Shown piece after piece: positions 1 to 7,715 of a stretch of 11,258 bases of DNA. The stretch is from NCBI RefSeq assembly GCF_036568765.1, contig NZ_DATCRY010000243.1, positions 1-11,258 of the forward strand, in the 5' to 3' direction. The notes under the pieces are model-generated. The model made no database searches. It saw only the letters and a list, made by a program, of their open reading frames with translations, and was not told where the DNA came from. Source of the stretch: GSA-30 sp036568765. GTDB lineage: Bacteria; Pseudomonadota; Gammaproteobacteria; Xanthomonadales; Rhodanobacteraceae. Positions within the stretch are counted from its first letter, which is position 1. The number at the start of each line of letters is the position of its first letter. Both the position numbers and the translations under genes were made by a program.

Positions 1-1
1 G

Positions 2-583
2 TCCATCATCGTCGGTATTGCCATCGGCTTGGTAGGCATCTTCGGCTGGCAGCAGTGGCGCCAGCACCGCGTGGGCCATCAGGAACAGGCCGCGGAACTT
101 TACGGCCAGATGCAGGCCGCCGCCGCTGTCGGCAAGAACGACCTGGCCGATACGCTGACCGACAGCCTCAGCAAGGATTATGCCGATACCGCCTTCGCCA
201 GCTTCGCCTTGAGCGAGCGCGCACAGCGTCAGGTGCAGGCCAAGCAGTTGGACAAGGCCGTGGCTTCGCTTGCCGAGGCGGAAAAGAATGCCGGTGACGC
301 CGAACTGAAGGCCCTGATGCAACTGCGTACCGCCCAGGTCCAGCTCGCGCAGGACAAAGCGGCGGATGCCATTGCTACGCTCGATCGTATGCCCGCCAAG
401 CTCTATGTCGGCCTGAGTCAGGAACTACGCGGCGACGCGCAGGTCAAGCTTGGTCATCCCGAGGAGGCTCGCAAAGCCTACGAAGCGGCCAAGGCTGCCC
501 TGGGAGAAAACGCGCCACAGGGCGGTGCCTTGTTGCAGAACAAAATCGATGATCTGGCAGTGGCCGGGAAGCAGGGTGCATGA
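2..583 (+). CDS. yfgM: YfgM-like periplasmic TPR protein (5' end missing)
   Basis: The frame is open from the window edge, so the true start is upstream; 193 residues are visible against about 206 in E. coli YfgM, so only the short cytoplasmic N-terminus seems absent. The first visible residues (SIIVGIAIGLVGIFGW) form a single transmembrane helix. The rest is Ala/Gln/Lys-rich and helical, with TPR-like repeats such as LAEAEKNAGDAELKALMQLR and GHPEEARKAYEAA. In the family, YfgM is an inner-membrane protein with a periplasmic TPR domain that associates with the SecYEG translocon and the chaperone PpiD. Its stop overlaps the bamB start (ATGA, 580-583), which implies translational coupling, and the yfgM-bamB-der order is the usual gammaproteobacterial one. 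The assignment rests on topology and context more than on unique motifs. Confidence 0.88.
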   Translation, partial: SIIVGIAIGLVGIFGWQQWRQHRVGHQEQAAELYGQMQAAAAVGKNDLADTLTDSLSKDYADTAFASFALSERAQRQVQAKQLDKAVASLAEAEKNAGDAELKALMQLRTAQVQLAQDKAADAIATLDRMPAKLYVGLSQELRGDAQVKLGHPEEARKAYEAAKAALGENAPQGGALLQNKIDDLAVAGKQGA

Positions 584-1779
584 ACCGTCGTTTTTTGCTG
601 ATCGCGCTGACCTCGCTGGTAGCGCTCGCTGGCTGCCACTCCTTCAAGAAGGAGAACGTGCAGCCGCCTACGCCACTGGAGAAGGATTTCAAGCCGACCG
701 TCCAGGTAACGCGCCTGTGGCGCAATAGCGTAGGCAAGGGCGCCGGCGATAGCGGTGTGCGGTTGCGCCCGGCCTACGCCGATGGCGTGGTTTACGCGGT
801 CAGTACCGATGGTCATATCGCAGCATTCGACGGCCAGACCGGCAAGACGCTGTGGAGCAAGAGTTCCCGTCAGCACGGCTGGTTTGGCTGGGGCGACAAG
901 AAGCGCCCGGACTCCTATTACGCCGGTGGCCCGGCCGTGTCCGGCGATCTGCTGGCGGTCGGCACCCTGGATGGCCATCTGTATGGCCTGAACGCGAAGG
1001 ATGGCAGCGATCGCTGGACGGCCACCCTCAACTCCGAAATTCTTGCCTCGCCGACCATCGTGGGCAACTTGGTGATCGTGCGTACCGGCGACGGTCGCCT
1101 GTATGGCTTCGACAGCGCGACCGGCGAGCGTCGCTGGGCGTATGACCAGAGCACCGTGCCCCTGCTCAGCCTGCGCGGCAACGGCGCCATGCTGGCTGCC
1201 AACGGCGTAGTGTTCTTCGGCAGCGATGCTGGCAAGCTCGTGGCGCTGCGCCTGGATAACGGCGATAAGTTGTGGGAGCAGTCGCTGGCCAGCGGTGAGG
1301 GCCGCACCGAGATCGATCGCCTGAATGACGCCGACGGCGGGATCCTGCTCGACGGCAATACGCTGTATGGCGCGGCCTATCACGGCAACCTGACCGCCGT
1401 GGACGGTCCCAGCGGCCGCCCGCTCTGGTCGCGTCCGTTCTCCACGTTTACCTCGCTCGACCTCCGTGGCAATGCGCTTTATGGAGTGGACGACACCTCG
1501 CAGGTGTGGAGCCTGGACAAGACAGGCGGCGCCGACATGTGGAAGAACGACAAGCTGCGTTATCGCTGGCTGACCGCTCCGGCGGTGCAGGGCGACTACG
1601 TGGTCGTCGGCGACATGGAAGGCTACGTGCACTGGCTGCAGTCCGGCGACGGTGCGCTGGCCGGGCGCGAGCGCCTCTCCAAGAAGCAGATTCGTGCGCA
1701 ACCATTGGTGGTGGGCGATGTCGTCTACGTCGAAGACATCCACGGCCGCATCGGTGCGTACCGTCTGGCCGGTCACTGA
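580..1779 (+). CDS. bamB: Outer membrane protein assembly factor BamB (lipoprotein)
   Basis: BamB is the beta-propeller lipoprotein of the BAM complex, which inserts beta-barrel proteins into the outer membrane; it contacts the BamA POTRA domains from the periplasm. The product has 399 aa. A type II signal peptide ends in a lipobox LAGC with the lipidated Cys at residue 19; the following His is not an inner-membrane retention signal. The remainder contains eight PQQ-like propeller repeats of the form GxxVYVxxxDGxLxAxDxxTGxxxW (units near residues 68, 131, 171, 208, 258, 297, 338 and 378), matching an eight-bladed propeller. The stretch TEIDRL at 243-248 resembles the conserved BamB segment that precedes blade five. 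ATG 580 overlaps the yfgM stop, and der follows 20 nt downstream, so the three genes probably share a transcript. Confidence 0.95.
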   Translation: MNRRFLLIALTSLVALAGCHSFKKENVQPPTPLEKDFKPTVQVTRLWRNSVGKGAGDSGVRLRPAYADGVVYAVSTDGHIAAFDGQTGKTLWSKSSRQHGWFGWGDKKRPDSYYAGGPAVSGDLLAVGTLDGHLYGLNAKDGSDRWTATLNSEILASPTIVGNLVIVRTGDGRLYGFDSATGERRWAYDQSTVPLLSLRGNGAMLAANGVVFFGSDAGKLVALRLDNGDKLWEQSLASGEGRTEIDRLNDADGGILLDGNTLYGAAYHGNLTAVDGPSGRPLWSRPFSTFTSLDLRGNALYGVDDTSQVWSLDKTGGADMWKNDKLRYRWLTAPAVQGDYVVVGDMEGYVHWLQSGDGALAGRERLSKKQIRAQPLVVGDVVYVEDIHGRIGAYRLAGH

Positions 1780-1799
1780 CCGAAGGCCGATGATCCCTC

Positions 1800-3191
1800 A
1801 TGCTGCCCGTCGTCGCTCTGGTCGGTCGCCCCAACGTCGGTAAATCGACCCTGTTCAACGTGCTGACGCGCAGCCGCGACGCCCTGGTGGCCGACATGCC
1901 CGGCGTCACACGCGATCGCCACTACGGTATCTGCCGTGGTGGCGAAAAGCCCTTCGTGGTCGTCGATACCGGTGGCCTTTCCGGCGAAGAAGAAGGCATC
2001 GAAGGTCTCACTGCGCAACAGGTGCGTCTGGCCATCGAAGAAGCCAATGTCCTGGTGTTCGTCGTCGATGCGCGCGATGGACTGATGCCGCAGGATCGCA
2101 GCATCCTCGACGAGCTGCGCCGTAGCGGCAAGCCGATTATCGCGGCGGTCAACAAGACCGACGGCGTGGATCTGCAGAACGCGCTGGCCGAATTCGCCGC
2201 TTTCGGTATCGGCCAGACGCTGCCATTGTCGGCTGCGCACAGTCGCGGTACCGAGGAATTGATTGCCGCGGTGCTGCCGCTGCTACCGCCGGATATCGAG
2301 GAAACCGTCGTTGCGGACGACAGCATTCGTGTGGCCATCGTCGGTCGCCCGAACGCCGGCAAATCCACACTGATCAACCGCCTCCTCGGCGAGGATCGCC
2401 TGATTGTTTCCAATGTGGCCGGCACCACGCGCGATCCGATTCGCGTGCCGCTCGAGCGCGATGGCAAGCGCTACACCCTGATCGATACCGCCGGCGTGCG
2501 GCGTAAGGCGCGTGTCGAGGAAGCGGTAGAGAAATTCAGTGTCATCAAAACGCTGCAGTCGATGGCCGCGGCGCAAGTCGTCGTGGTGATGATCGACGCG
2601 CGCGAGAACCTGGCCGACCAGGATCTCACCCTGATCGGCCATGCCGTCGACGAGGGCAGGGCACTGGTCATCGCCGTGAACAAATGGGATGGCCTGGACG
2701 CCTATCAGCGCGAGCAATGCGAGCGCGCGCTGGAGCGCCGCCTGCAATTCGTCGATTGGTCCAAGCGCGTATTCATTTCCGCCTTGCACGGCTCTGGCTT
2801 GCGCGAGTTGATGCGTGCCGTGGTACGCGCACATAGTGCGGCTACGAAAGAATTGGGCTCGTCCGAACTGACACGTACACTCGAACGTGCCTACGAGGGC
2901 TACCAGCCGCCGCTGGTGCGCGGCCATGCGCCCAAATTGCGCTTCGCCCACCCCGGCGGCAGCAATCCACCGACCATTGTCATACACGGCAGCCGCACGA
3001 AGCACATTGCGCCTGCGTATCGTCGCTACCTGGAAAACTTCTTCCGCCAGCGCTTCAAGTTGGAAGGCACGCCGATTCGCATCGATTTCCGCGATGGCGA
3101 CAACCCCTATGCCGGCAAGAAGAACGTGCTGACCGAAGGTCAGCTGCGCAAGCGGCAGCGGATGATTCGCGAGATGAAGCGCCGGAAGTAA
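1800..3191 (+). CDS. der: Ribosome biogenesis GTPase Der (EngA)
   Basis: Der is an essential GTPase with two tandem G domains that acts in 50S subunit maturation. In this 463-aa product, G domain 1 shows a P-loop GRPNVGKS at 9-16, DTGG at 56-59 and NKTD at 118-121. G domain 2 shows GRPNAGKS at 182-189, DTAG at 229-232 and NKWD at 294-297. A KH-like domain follows from about residue 350, and the C-terminus is strongly basic (MIREMKRRK), as expected for an rRNA-binding protein. Both nucleotide sites look intact. The start at 1800 gives the standard MLPVVALVGRPNVGKS opening; no strong Shine-Dalgarno is visible just upstream, and coupling to bamB 20 nt earlier is likely. The alternative name is engA. 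Confidence 0.97.
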   Translation: MLPVVALVGRPNVGKSTLFNVLTRSRDALVADMPGVTRDRHYGICRGGEKPFVVVDTGGLSGEEEGIEGLTAQQVRLAIEEANVLVFVVDARDGLMPQDRSILDELRRSGKPIIAAVNKTDGVDLQNALAEFAAFGIGQTLPLSAAHSRGTEELIAAVLPLLPPDIEETVVADDSIRVAIVGRPNAGKSTLINRLLGEDRLIVSNVAGTTRDPIRVPLERDGKRYTLIDTAGVRRKARVEEAVEKFSVIKTLQSMAAAQVVVVMIDARENLADQDLTLIGHAVDEGRALVIAVNKWDGLDAYQREQCERALERRLQFVDWSKRVFISALHGSGLRELMRAVVRAHSAATKELGSSELTRTLERAYEGYQPPLVRGHAPKLRFAHPGGSNPPTIVIHGSRTKHIAPAYRRYLENFFRQRFKLEGTPIRIDFRDGDNPYAGKKNVLTEGQLRKRQRMIREMKRRK

Positions 3192-3249
3192 CAAAGTCGT
3201 TTTTTCCTTCACGGCTGGCCTCGGCTCGACGGATTTGCGCAACCTGTTT

Positions 3250-3302
3250 CCTCTCCTTTGGCTCCGTGCCGGGGGAGGGTTGGGATGAGGGGGGCAACCC
3301 TT
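3250..3302. repeat. G-rich intergenic repeat downstream of der (REP-like)
   Basis: The gap between der and the moeB-like gene (3192-3326) contains a C-rich then G-rich block. Its reverse complement (GCCCCCCTCATCCCAACC, then CTCCCCCGGC) resembles the plus-strand block at 4540-4588 beyond the next gene (GCCCCTCACCCCGGCGCC, then CTCCCCGGC). Such CCCTCACCCC...CCCTCCCC blocks are common intergenic repeats in gammaproteobacteria with GC-rich genomes. No T-tract follows, so a Rho-independent terminator is not supported. Confidence 0.5.
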
Positions 3303-3314
3303 CGGCCCTCGACG

Positions 3315-3320
3315 TAAACT
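3315..3320 (+). promoter_or_regulatory. Possible -10 element for the rhodanese-ThiF gene
   Basis: TAAACT lies six bases before the ATG at 3327, with no Shine-Dalgarno sequence between them. If it is a real -10 box, transcription would begin at or very near the start codon and give a leaderless mRNA. It matches only four of six consensus bases and no convincing -35 was found, so this is weak. Confidence 0.25.
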
Positions 3321-3326
3321 ACCCCC

Positions 3327-4493
3327 ATGACCACCCCCTACCATCGCGACACCTGGCTAGCCAGCCTGCGCCAACGCATCGAGGAAGTTTCTCCAGGAGA
3401 AGCCCTCGCGCGGCAAGCTCGCGGTGCCTTGCTGATCGACGTTCGCGAAGACGACGAACGCGCCACTGGCCTGGCCACCGGCGCCCTGGGCATTTCCCGC
3501 GGTTTCCTCGAGCTGCGCATTGAGCAGCATGAACCCGACCGCGATCGCTCGATCCTGCTGATCTGCGGTAGCGGCCAGCGCTCGCTGCTGGCTGCCGAAG
3601 CCCTTCAACGTATGGGCTATACACGGATTGCCTCTGTCGCGGGCGGTTTCGGCCGTTGGAAAGCCGAAGGCTTGCCCATCAGCGCGGGCACGCTCGATAC
3701 CGACACCGCCGAGCGCTACGCACGTCAACTGCGTCTGCCTCAGGTCGGTGAAGCAGGCCAGGCTAAACTCGGTCAAGCCAAAGTCGCCTTGCTCGGTGCA
3801 GGGGGGCTTGGCGCACCGGCTGCGCTCTATCTTGCCGCCGCCGGTGTCGGCCAAATCACCTTGATCGACGACGATCGCGTCGAGCGTTCCAATCTGCATC
3901 GTCAGGTTGTCCATGCCGATGCACGCGTGGGTATGCTCAAAACCGAGTCGGCACGCATGGCGCTCAACGCACTCAATCCGCGTGTCACGGTGAACCTGTG
4001 CAGCGAACGCCTGCAGGCCGATAGCGTAGAGCGCCTGTTGCAAGGCCACGATCTGGTGATCGACGGTGCCGACAACTTCCCTGCACGTTACCTGGTTGCC
4101 GCGGCGGTGCAGCGATTGAAGATGCCGATGATCTACGGCGCGGTGGAACGCTTCGCCGGGCAAGTCAGCGTTTTCGACCCGCGTCGTAACGACTCGCCGT
4201 GCTACCGCTGCCTCTTTCCCGAGCCGCCAGCTGCCGAAGATGCCCCTAACTGCAGTGAGGCCGGTGTGTTAGGCGTATTGCCGGGAATCGTCGGTCTGCT
4301 GCAGGCGACCGAAGCGTTGAAGCTGATCCTGGGCCTGGGTGAGCCGCTGGTTGGGCGGTTGCTCTCATTCGATACACTGGCGATGCAATTTCGTGAGGCA
4401 CGCCTGCGCCGCGATCCCGCTTGTCCTGGCTGCGGACCCGATGCGGCGATCGGCGATTATGAAGAGGTTGCGCACTGGTGCGCGGCCAGCTGA
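3327..4493 (+). CDS. moeB: Rhodanese-ThiF/MoeB-type sulfur-carrier adenylyltransferase
   Basis: E1-like enzymes of this family adenylate the C-terminal Gly-Gly of a sulfur-carrier protein (MoaD or ThiS) for molybdopterin or thiamine synthesis; a rhodanese domain can deliver the sulfur. The 388-aa product starts with a rhodanese domain (about 18-118) with the active-site loop CGSGQRS, putative persulfide Cys at 80, and a closing GGFGRW. The ThiF/MoeB domain follows (about 128-388): GAGGLG at 157-162, the LIDDDRVERSNLHRQ segment (179-193), Lys205, the catalytic-type DGADNF (Asp249) and two CxxC zinc pairs (292/295, 366/369). Cys309 lies in NCSEAGVLG. The rhodanese-first order is the reverse of eukaryotic MOCS3/Uba4. 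No moaD, moaE or thiS lies nearby, so the choice of MoeB over ThiF is uncertain. No Shine-Dalgarno is evident. Confidence 0.87.
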   Translation: MTTPYHRDTWLASLRQRIEEVSPGEALARQARGALLIDVREDDERATGLATGALGISRGFLELRIEQHEPDRDRSILLICGSGQRSLLAAEALQRMGYTRIASVAGGFGRWKAEGLPISAGTLDTDTAERYARQLRLPQVGEAGQAKLGQAKVALLGAGGLGAPAALYLAAAGVGQITLIDDDRVERSNLHRQVVHADARVGMLKTESARMALNALNPRVTVNLCSERLQADSVERLLQGHDLVIDGADNFPARYLVAAAVQRLKMPMIYGAVERFAGQVSVFDPRRNDSPCYRCLFPEPPAAEDAPNCSEAGVLGVLPGIVGLLQATEALKLILGLGEPLVGRLLSFDTLAMQFREARLRRDPACPGCGPDAAIGDYEEVAHWCAAS

Positions 4494-4539
4494 TTAGAAG
4501 GAATCTCGAATCAAAACCGCGTGGCCTTTGCGTGCGAGG

Positions 4540-4588
4540 CTGCCCCTCACCCCGGCGCCCTCCCCGGCGAAACCGGTGGAGTGGGAGC
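4540..4588. repeat. C-rich intergenic repeat with hairpin, between convergent genes
   Basis: This block resembles the reverse complement of the one at 3250-3302, so the two copies bracket the rhodanese-ThiF gene in opposite orientation. It can fold into a stem of about eight base pairs with one bulge (4560-4567 with 4573-4581, loop CGAAA). It sits between the convergent ends of the adenylyltransferase and acetyltransferase genes, a position where a bidirectional terminator or REP-like element is plausible. No T-tract is present on either side. Confidence 0.45.
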
Positions 4589-4606
4589 CAGACTAGTCAT
4601 AAACAG

Positions 4607-5176
4607 TTATTGGGGGCGCTTAAAGTCGCCAGCCACCAAACCATAGACCACTGCATCGTGCGCGCGCTCATGCATCCAGATGCGATGTCGCGCCACGCCT
4701 TCCCTTTGACCGCCGATTTTTTCCGCGCAGCGCTGGCTCGGCAGGTTGTCCACCGCGGCGACAATTTCGATCCGTTCCAGCGCCAGTGTGTCGAACCCGA
4801 AAGCAGCAACCGCTCGCGCCGCCTGCGCGATAAACCCACGGCCGCGCGCCGATTCGCGGATCCAGTAACCCAGGTTCGCACGCCGGTTACGCTGTTCGAA
4901 TTGGTTCAGGCCGACCGAGCCGAGCACACGGCCTTCTGCATCGATCACTGCGAAATCGAACATGCCACCCGTGCGCCACTCGGCCTGGCAATGAATGGTC
5001 CATTGACGGGCTTCCTCGAGGTCATAGCCGGGATGGCACCACGGCATGAAGCGGCTGAGGCTTTCCACCGATTCCCGTATCGCCTCGGCCAGCGCCGGTG
5101 CATCCTCGGTACGCCAGGGACGCAGTTCGAGTGGCGGCACAAGTAGGGTCGTCGGCGCGGGACCGGCATCGGTCAT
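4607..5176 (-). CDS. GNAT family N-acetyltransferase (RimJ/RimL type)
   Basis: The product transfers an acetyl group from acetyl-CoA to an amine; the substrate cannot be read from the sequence. From the start at 5176 (MTDAGPAPTT) it has 189 aa. It opens the fold with LELRPWRTEDAPALAEAI, carries the RimL-like FMPWCHP segment, and has acetyl-CoA motif A in GYWIRESARGRGFIAQA, where RGRG fits the pyrophosphate-binding loop. It ends with the typical VDNLPSQRCAEKIGGQREG stretch. An in-frame start at 5224 would add 16 residues (MRHYPGSPTTTQ...) that do not resemble the family, so 5176 is preferred. No good Shine-Dalgarno is seen for either. The gene is convergent with the adenylyltransferase and divergent from folD, so it is probably transcribed alone. 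Protein N-terminal, antibiotic or small-molecule acetylation all remain possible. Confidence 0.9.
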   Translation of the reverse strand: MTDAGPAPTTLLVPPLELRPWRTEDAPALAEAIRESVESLSRFMPWCHPGYDLEEARQWTIHCQAEWRTGGMFDFAVIDAEGRVLGSVGLNQFEQRNRRANLGYWIRESARGRGFIAQAARAVAAFGFDTLALERIEIVAAVDNLPSQRCAEKIGGQREGVARHRIWMHERAHDAVVYGLVAGDFKRPQ

Positions 5177-5188
5177 GACAAATCTCGT

Positions 5189-5217
5189 TTGTGTGGTTGT
5201 GGGCGAGCCAGGATAAT
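5189..5217 (+). promoter_or_regulatory. Candidate folD promoter
   Basis: TTGTGT (5189-5194) and GATAAT (5212-5217) are separated by 17 bases. The -10 matches five of six consensus positions and the -35 matches three. This would start transcription near 5224, about 27 nt before the folD ATG. It lies in the 74-bp divergent gap with the acetyltransferase gene. Confidence 0.5.
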
Positions 5218-5250
5218 GTCGCACTTCGCGGGAGATCTAAGGAAACTAGC

Positions 5251-6105
5251 ATGAGCGCGCGCATCCTCGACGGCAAACGCATCGCCCAGGAACTCTTGGA
5301 CCGGATTGCCAAGCGTGTGGTTGAGCGCAAGACCAAGGGTCTACCTGCGCCGGGTCTGGCGGTAGTGCTGGTCGGCACGGATGCCAGTTCGGCGGTGTAT
5401 GTGCGCAACAAGCGCAAGGCCTGCCATCAGGTCGGCTTCCGTTCCTTCGACTACGACTTGCCGGCCAGCACCAGCCAGGACGAGCTGTTCGCCCTGATCG
5501 ACAAGCTCAATGCCGATCCGGCCGTCCACGGCATCCTGGTGCAATCGCCGTTGCCCGAGCACATCGACGAGGATGCCCTGGTCGATCGCATCGATCCGGA
5601 CAAGGATGTCGACGGCTTCCAGGCCGTGAACCTGGGTCGGCTCGCGTTACGCCGCTTTGGCCTGCGTCCATGCACCCCCAAAGGGGTGATGACCCTGCTG
5701 GGGCATACCGACCGGCCGGTACGCGGGCAGCATGCCGTCGTCGTGGGCGTTTCCAACCATGTCGGCCGCCCGTTGGCGCTGGAGCTGCTGATCGCCGGCT
5801 GCACCACGACCTGCTGTCACAAATTCACTCACGACCTGGAAAGCTTTGTGCGCCAGGCGGATATCGTCATTGTGGCGGTCGGTCGCCCCGGCCTGATCCA
5901 GGGCGAATGGATCAAGCCCGGCGCGGTCGTGATCGATGTGGGCATCAACCGCCTGGAAGACGGCCGGCTGATTGGCGACGTGGAATTCGCGCCAGCTGCC
6001 GAGCGAGCAAGCTGGATCACGCCGGTGCCGGGCGGGGTAGGGCCGATGACCGTCGCCACGCTGATGGAAAACACCCTGGAAGCGGCCGAGGCTCGGGCGG
6101 ATTGA
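5251..6105 (+). CDS. folD: FolD: methylene-THF dehydrogenase / methenyl-THF cyclohydrolase
   Basis: FolD is a cytosolic bifunctional enzyme that oxidises 5,10-methylene-THF with NADP+ and hydrolyses the product to 10-formyl-THF, the formyl donor for purine synthesis and initiator tRNA. The 284-aa product has the family's normal length. Tyr50 and Lys54 in YVRNK are the catalytic pair, DKDVDG ends at residue 122 with Asp121, the nucleotide-binding segment is VVVGVSNHVGRP (163-174), and the C-terminal signature PGGVGPMT occupies 260-267. The ATG at 5251 has AAGGA seven bases upstream (5239-5243) and gives the typical N-terminus MSARILDGK; the in-frame ATG at 5191 would add 20 non-conserved residues. 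The gene sits just before guaB and guaA, so the block links one-carbon supply to GMP synthesis. Confidence 0.97.
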   Translation: MSARILDGKRIAQELLDRIAKRVVERKTKGLPAPGLAVVLVGTDASSAVYVRNKRKACHQVGFRSFDYDLPASTSQDELFALIDKLNADPAVHGILVQSPLPEHIDEDALVDRIDPDKDVDGFQAVNLGRLALRRFGLRPCTPKGVMTLLGHTDRPVRGQHAVVVGVSNHVGRPLALELLIAGCTTTCCHKFTHDLESFVRQADIVIVAVGRPGLIQGEWIKPGAVVIDVGINRLEDGRLIGDVEFAPAAERASWITPVPGGVGPMTVATLMENTLEAAEARAD

Positions 6106-6149
6106 CGCATCCCACGCAGGATGGTGTGGCGCAGCATCGGGATGGCGCG

Positions 6150-6155
6150 TATAAT
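6150..6155 (+). promoter_or_regulatory. Candidate guaB -10 box
   Basis: A perfect TATAAT lies 26 bases before the guaB ATG, in the 76-bp gap after folD, which would give a leader of about 20 nt. No good -35 is found at 16-18 bases upstream (TGGCGC at 17), so the promoter may depend on an activator or an UP-type element. A modest GGGA (6170-6173) could serve as ribosome-binding site. It suggests guaB can be transcribed independently of folD. Confidence 0.55.
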
Positions 6156-6181
6156 CCTCTCTTTGCAGCGGGACTTTTCGC

Positions 6182-7639
6182 ATGCGCATCCTCGCCGAGG
6201 CTCTCACCTACGACGACGTCTACCTCGTACCGGCCCATTCGGCCGTCCTTCCCCGCGACGTAGATACGTCCACCCGTTTGACCCGTAATCTGCGCCTGAA
6301 TATTCCGATCGTTTCCGCAGCGATGGATACGGTGACCGAGGCGCGTCTGGCCATCACCATGGCGCAGAACGGCGGCATCGGCATCATCCATAAGAACATG
6401 ACGGCCGAGCAGCAAGCAGCCGAAGTGCGATTGGTGAAGAAATTCGAGGCCGGTGTCATTCGCAGCCCGATCACCGTGGGCCCCAACACTTCCATTCGCG
6501 AAGTGCTGCAACTGACCCGCGCGAACAATATCTCCGGCGTGCCGGTGGTCGACGGCGAAAAGCTGGTCGGCATCGTCACCAGCCGTGACCTGCGCTTCGA
6601 ACGCAAGCATGACGATCCGGTGCGCAACATCATGACGCGCCAGGACAAGCTGGTCACCGTGCGCGAAGGCGCCGATCAGGATGAGGTCCTCTTGTTGCTG
6701 CACAAGCACCGCATCGAAAAGGTGCTTGTGGTCAACGACGATTTCCAGCTGCGCGGCCTGATTACCGTCAAAGACATCCAGAAAGCGCGCGACAACCCCA
6801 ACGCCGCCAAGGATCGCCACGAGCGCTTGGTAGTCGGCGCAGCGGTAGGCGTGGGTGGCGATACCGAGCAGCGCGTGGCGGCACTTGTCGATGCCGGTGT
6901 GGACGTGATCGTGGTCGATACTGCCCATGGCCATTCACAAGGTGTGATCGAGCGCGCGGGTTGGGTCAAGAAGCACTATCCGCAAGTGCAAGTGATAGCC
7001 GGCAACATCGTTACTGGCGAAGCGGCGCGTGCGCTGCTCGATGTCGGCGTCGATGCTGTCAAGGTCGGTGTGGGCCCAGGTTCCATCTGCACCACGCGCG
7101 TGGTGGCCGGCGTCGGAGTGCCGCAGATCACTGCGATCGACCTGGTCGCGACCGCATTGAAGGACGAAATTCCGCTGATCGCCGACGGCGGCATCCGCTA
7201 TTCCGGCGACATCCCCAAAGCATTGGCGGCTGGTGCATCCACCGTCATGCTCGGCTCGATGTTCGCCGGCACTGAAGAATCGCCTGGTGAAGTCGAATTG
7301 TTCCAGGGCCGCTCGTACAAGAGCTACCGCGGCATGGGCTCGCTCGGTGCGATGGCGCTGGGCTCCAAGGATCGCTACTTCCAGGACGAAGCCGACGCCG
7401 ACAAGCTGGTCCCCGAAGGCATCGAGGGCCGCGTGCCGTATCGTGGGCCGTTGCGCAACATCATCCATCAGTTGATCGGCGGTCTGCGCGCTTCGATGGG
7501 CTACCTCGGTGCAGCCACTATCGACGACGTGCGCAACAAGGCGCAGTTCGTCAAGGTGACCTCGGCCGGCGTCACCGAAGCGCATCCGCACGATATCCAG
7601 ATCACCAAGGAAGCGCCGAATTATCGGCTGAATTCCTGA
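6182..7639 (+). CDS. guaB: IMP dehydrogenase
   Basis: GuaB oxidises IMP to XMP with NAD+, the committed step of guanine nucleotide synthesis, as a cytosolic tetramer or octamer of TIM barrels. The 485-aa product is of normal length. It contains an N-terminal barrel segment (SAAMDTVTEARLAI, 45-58), two CBS domains at about 91-210 (for example ISGVPVVDGEKLVGIVTSRDL) and the NAD-site segment DTAHGHS (246-252). The catalytic-cysteine loop GPGSICTTR has Cys303, the phosphate-binding ADGGIRYSGD starts near 334, and the mobile flap carries RY at 398-399 and EGIEGRVPYRG near 412-422. All key residues are present. The CBS pair in this family commonly binds purine nucleotides for allosteric control. 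A strong terminator follows 20 bases after the stop. Confidence 0.98.
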   Translation: MRILAEALTYDDVYLVPAHSAVLPRDVDTSTRLTRNLRLNIPIVSAAMDTVTEARLAITMAQNGGIGIIHKNMTAEQQAAEVRLVKKFEAGVIRSPITVGPNTSIREVLQLTRANNISGVPVVDGEKLVGIVTSRDLRFERKHDDPVRNIMTRQDKLVTVREGADQDEVLLLLHKHRIEKVLVVNDDFQLRGLITVKDIQKARDNPNAAKDRHERLVVGAAVGVGGDTEQRVAALVDAGVDVIVVDTAHGHSQGVIERAGWVKKHYPQVQVIAGNIVTGEAARALLDVGVDAVKVGVGPGSICTTRVVAGVGVPQITAIDLVATALKDEIPLIADGGIRYSGDIPKALAAGASTVMLGSMFAGTEESPGEVELFQGRSYKSYRGMGSLGAMALGSKDRYFQDEADADKLVPEGIEGRVPYRGPLRNIIHQLIGGLRASMGYLGAATIDDVRNKAQFVKVTSAGVTEAHPHDIQITKEAPNYRLNS

Positions 7640-7659
7640 TCGGGCGAGGAGAGAGTGGA

Positions 7660-7715
7660 GAGGAGCGAGAAGTGAGTGTGCTCAGGTCACTCGTTTCTCG
7701 CTCCTCTTTGTTTTT
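7660..7715 (+). terminator. Strong intrinsic terminator between guaB and guaA
   Basis: GAGGAGCGAGAA (7660-7671) pairs perfectly with TTCTCGCTCCTC (7695-7706). The stem extends inward by seven more pairs, two of them G:U, to a 9-nt loop at 7679-7687. The stem is followed at once by TTTGTTTTT (7707-7715). This is a classic Rho-independent terminator in the plus direction, ending the guaB transcript 20 bases after its stop codon. Confidence 0.9.

Noticed and set aside
478..1776. 432-aa open frame on the minus strand opposite bamB
   Set aside because: It is the antisense of a clearly recognised BamB with a lipobox and eight propeller repeats. The translation is rich in His/Gln/Ala with no domain, typical of antisense frames in GC-rich genes.
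3192..3220. Terminator after der based on the run of six T at about 3200-3205
   Set aside because: No convincing GC-rich stem precedes the T-run.
2283..3344. 353-aa minus-strand open frame opposite der
   Set aside because: It is antisense to the second G domain and KH domain of Der, and its first part reads through the G/C-rich intergenic repeat. No motif supports it.
4478..5146. 222-aa plus-strand open frame between the adenylyltransferase gene and folD
   Set aside because: The opposite strand encodes a recognisable GNAT acetyltransferase with an RGRG acetyl-CoA loop. The plus-strand frame starts inside the preceding gene and shows no family.
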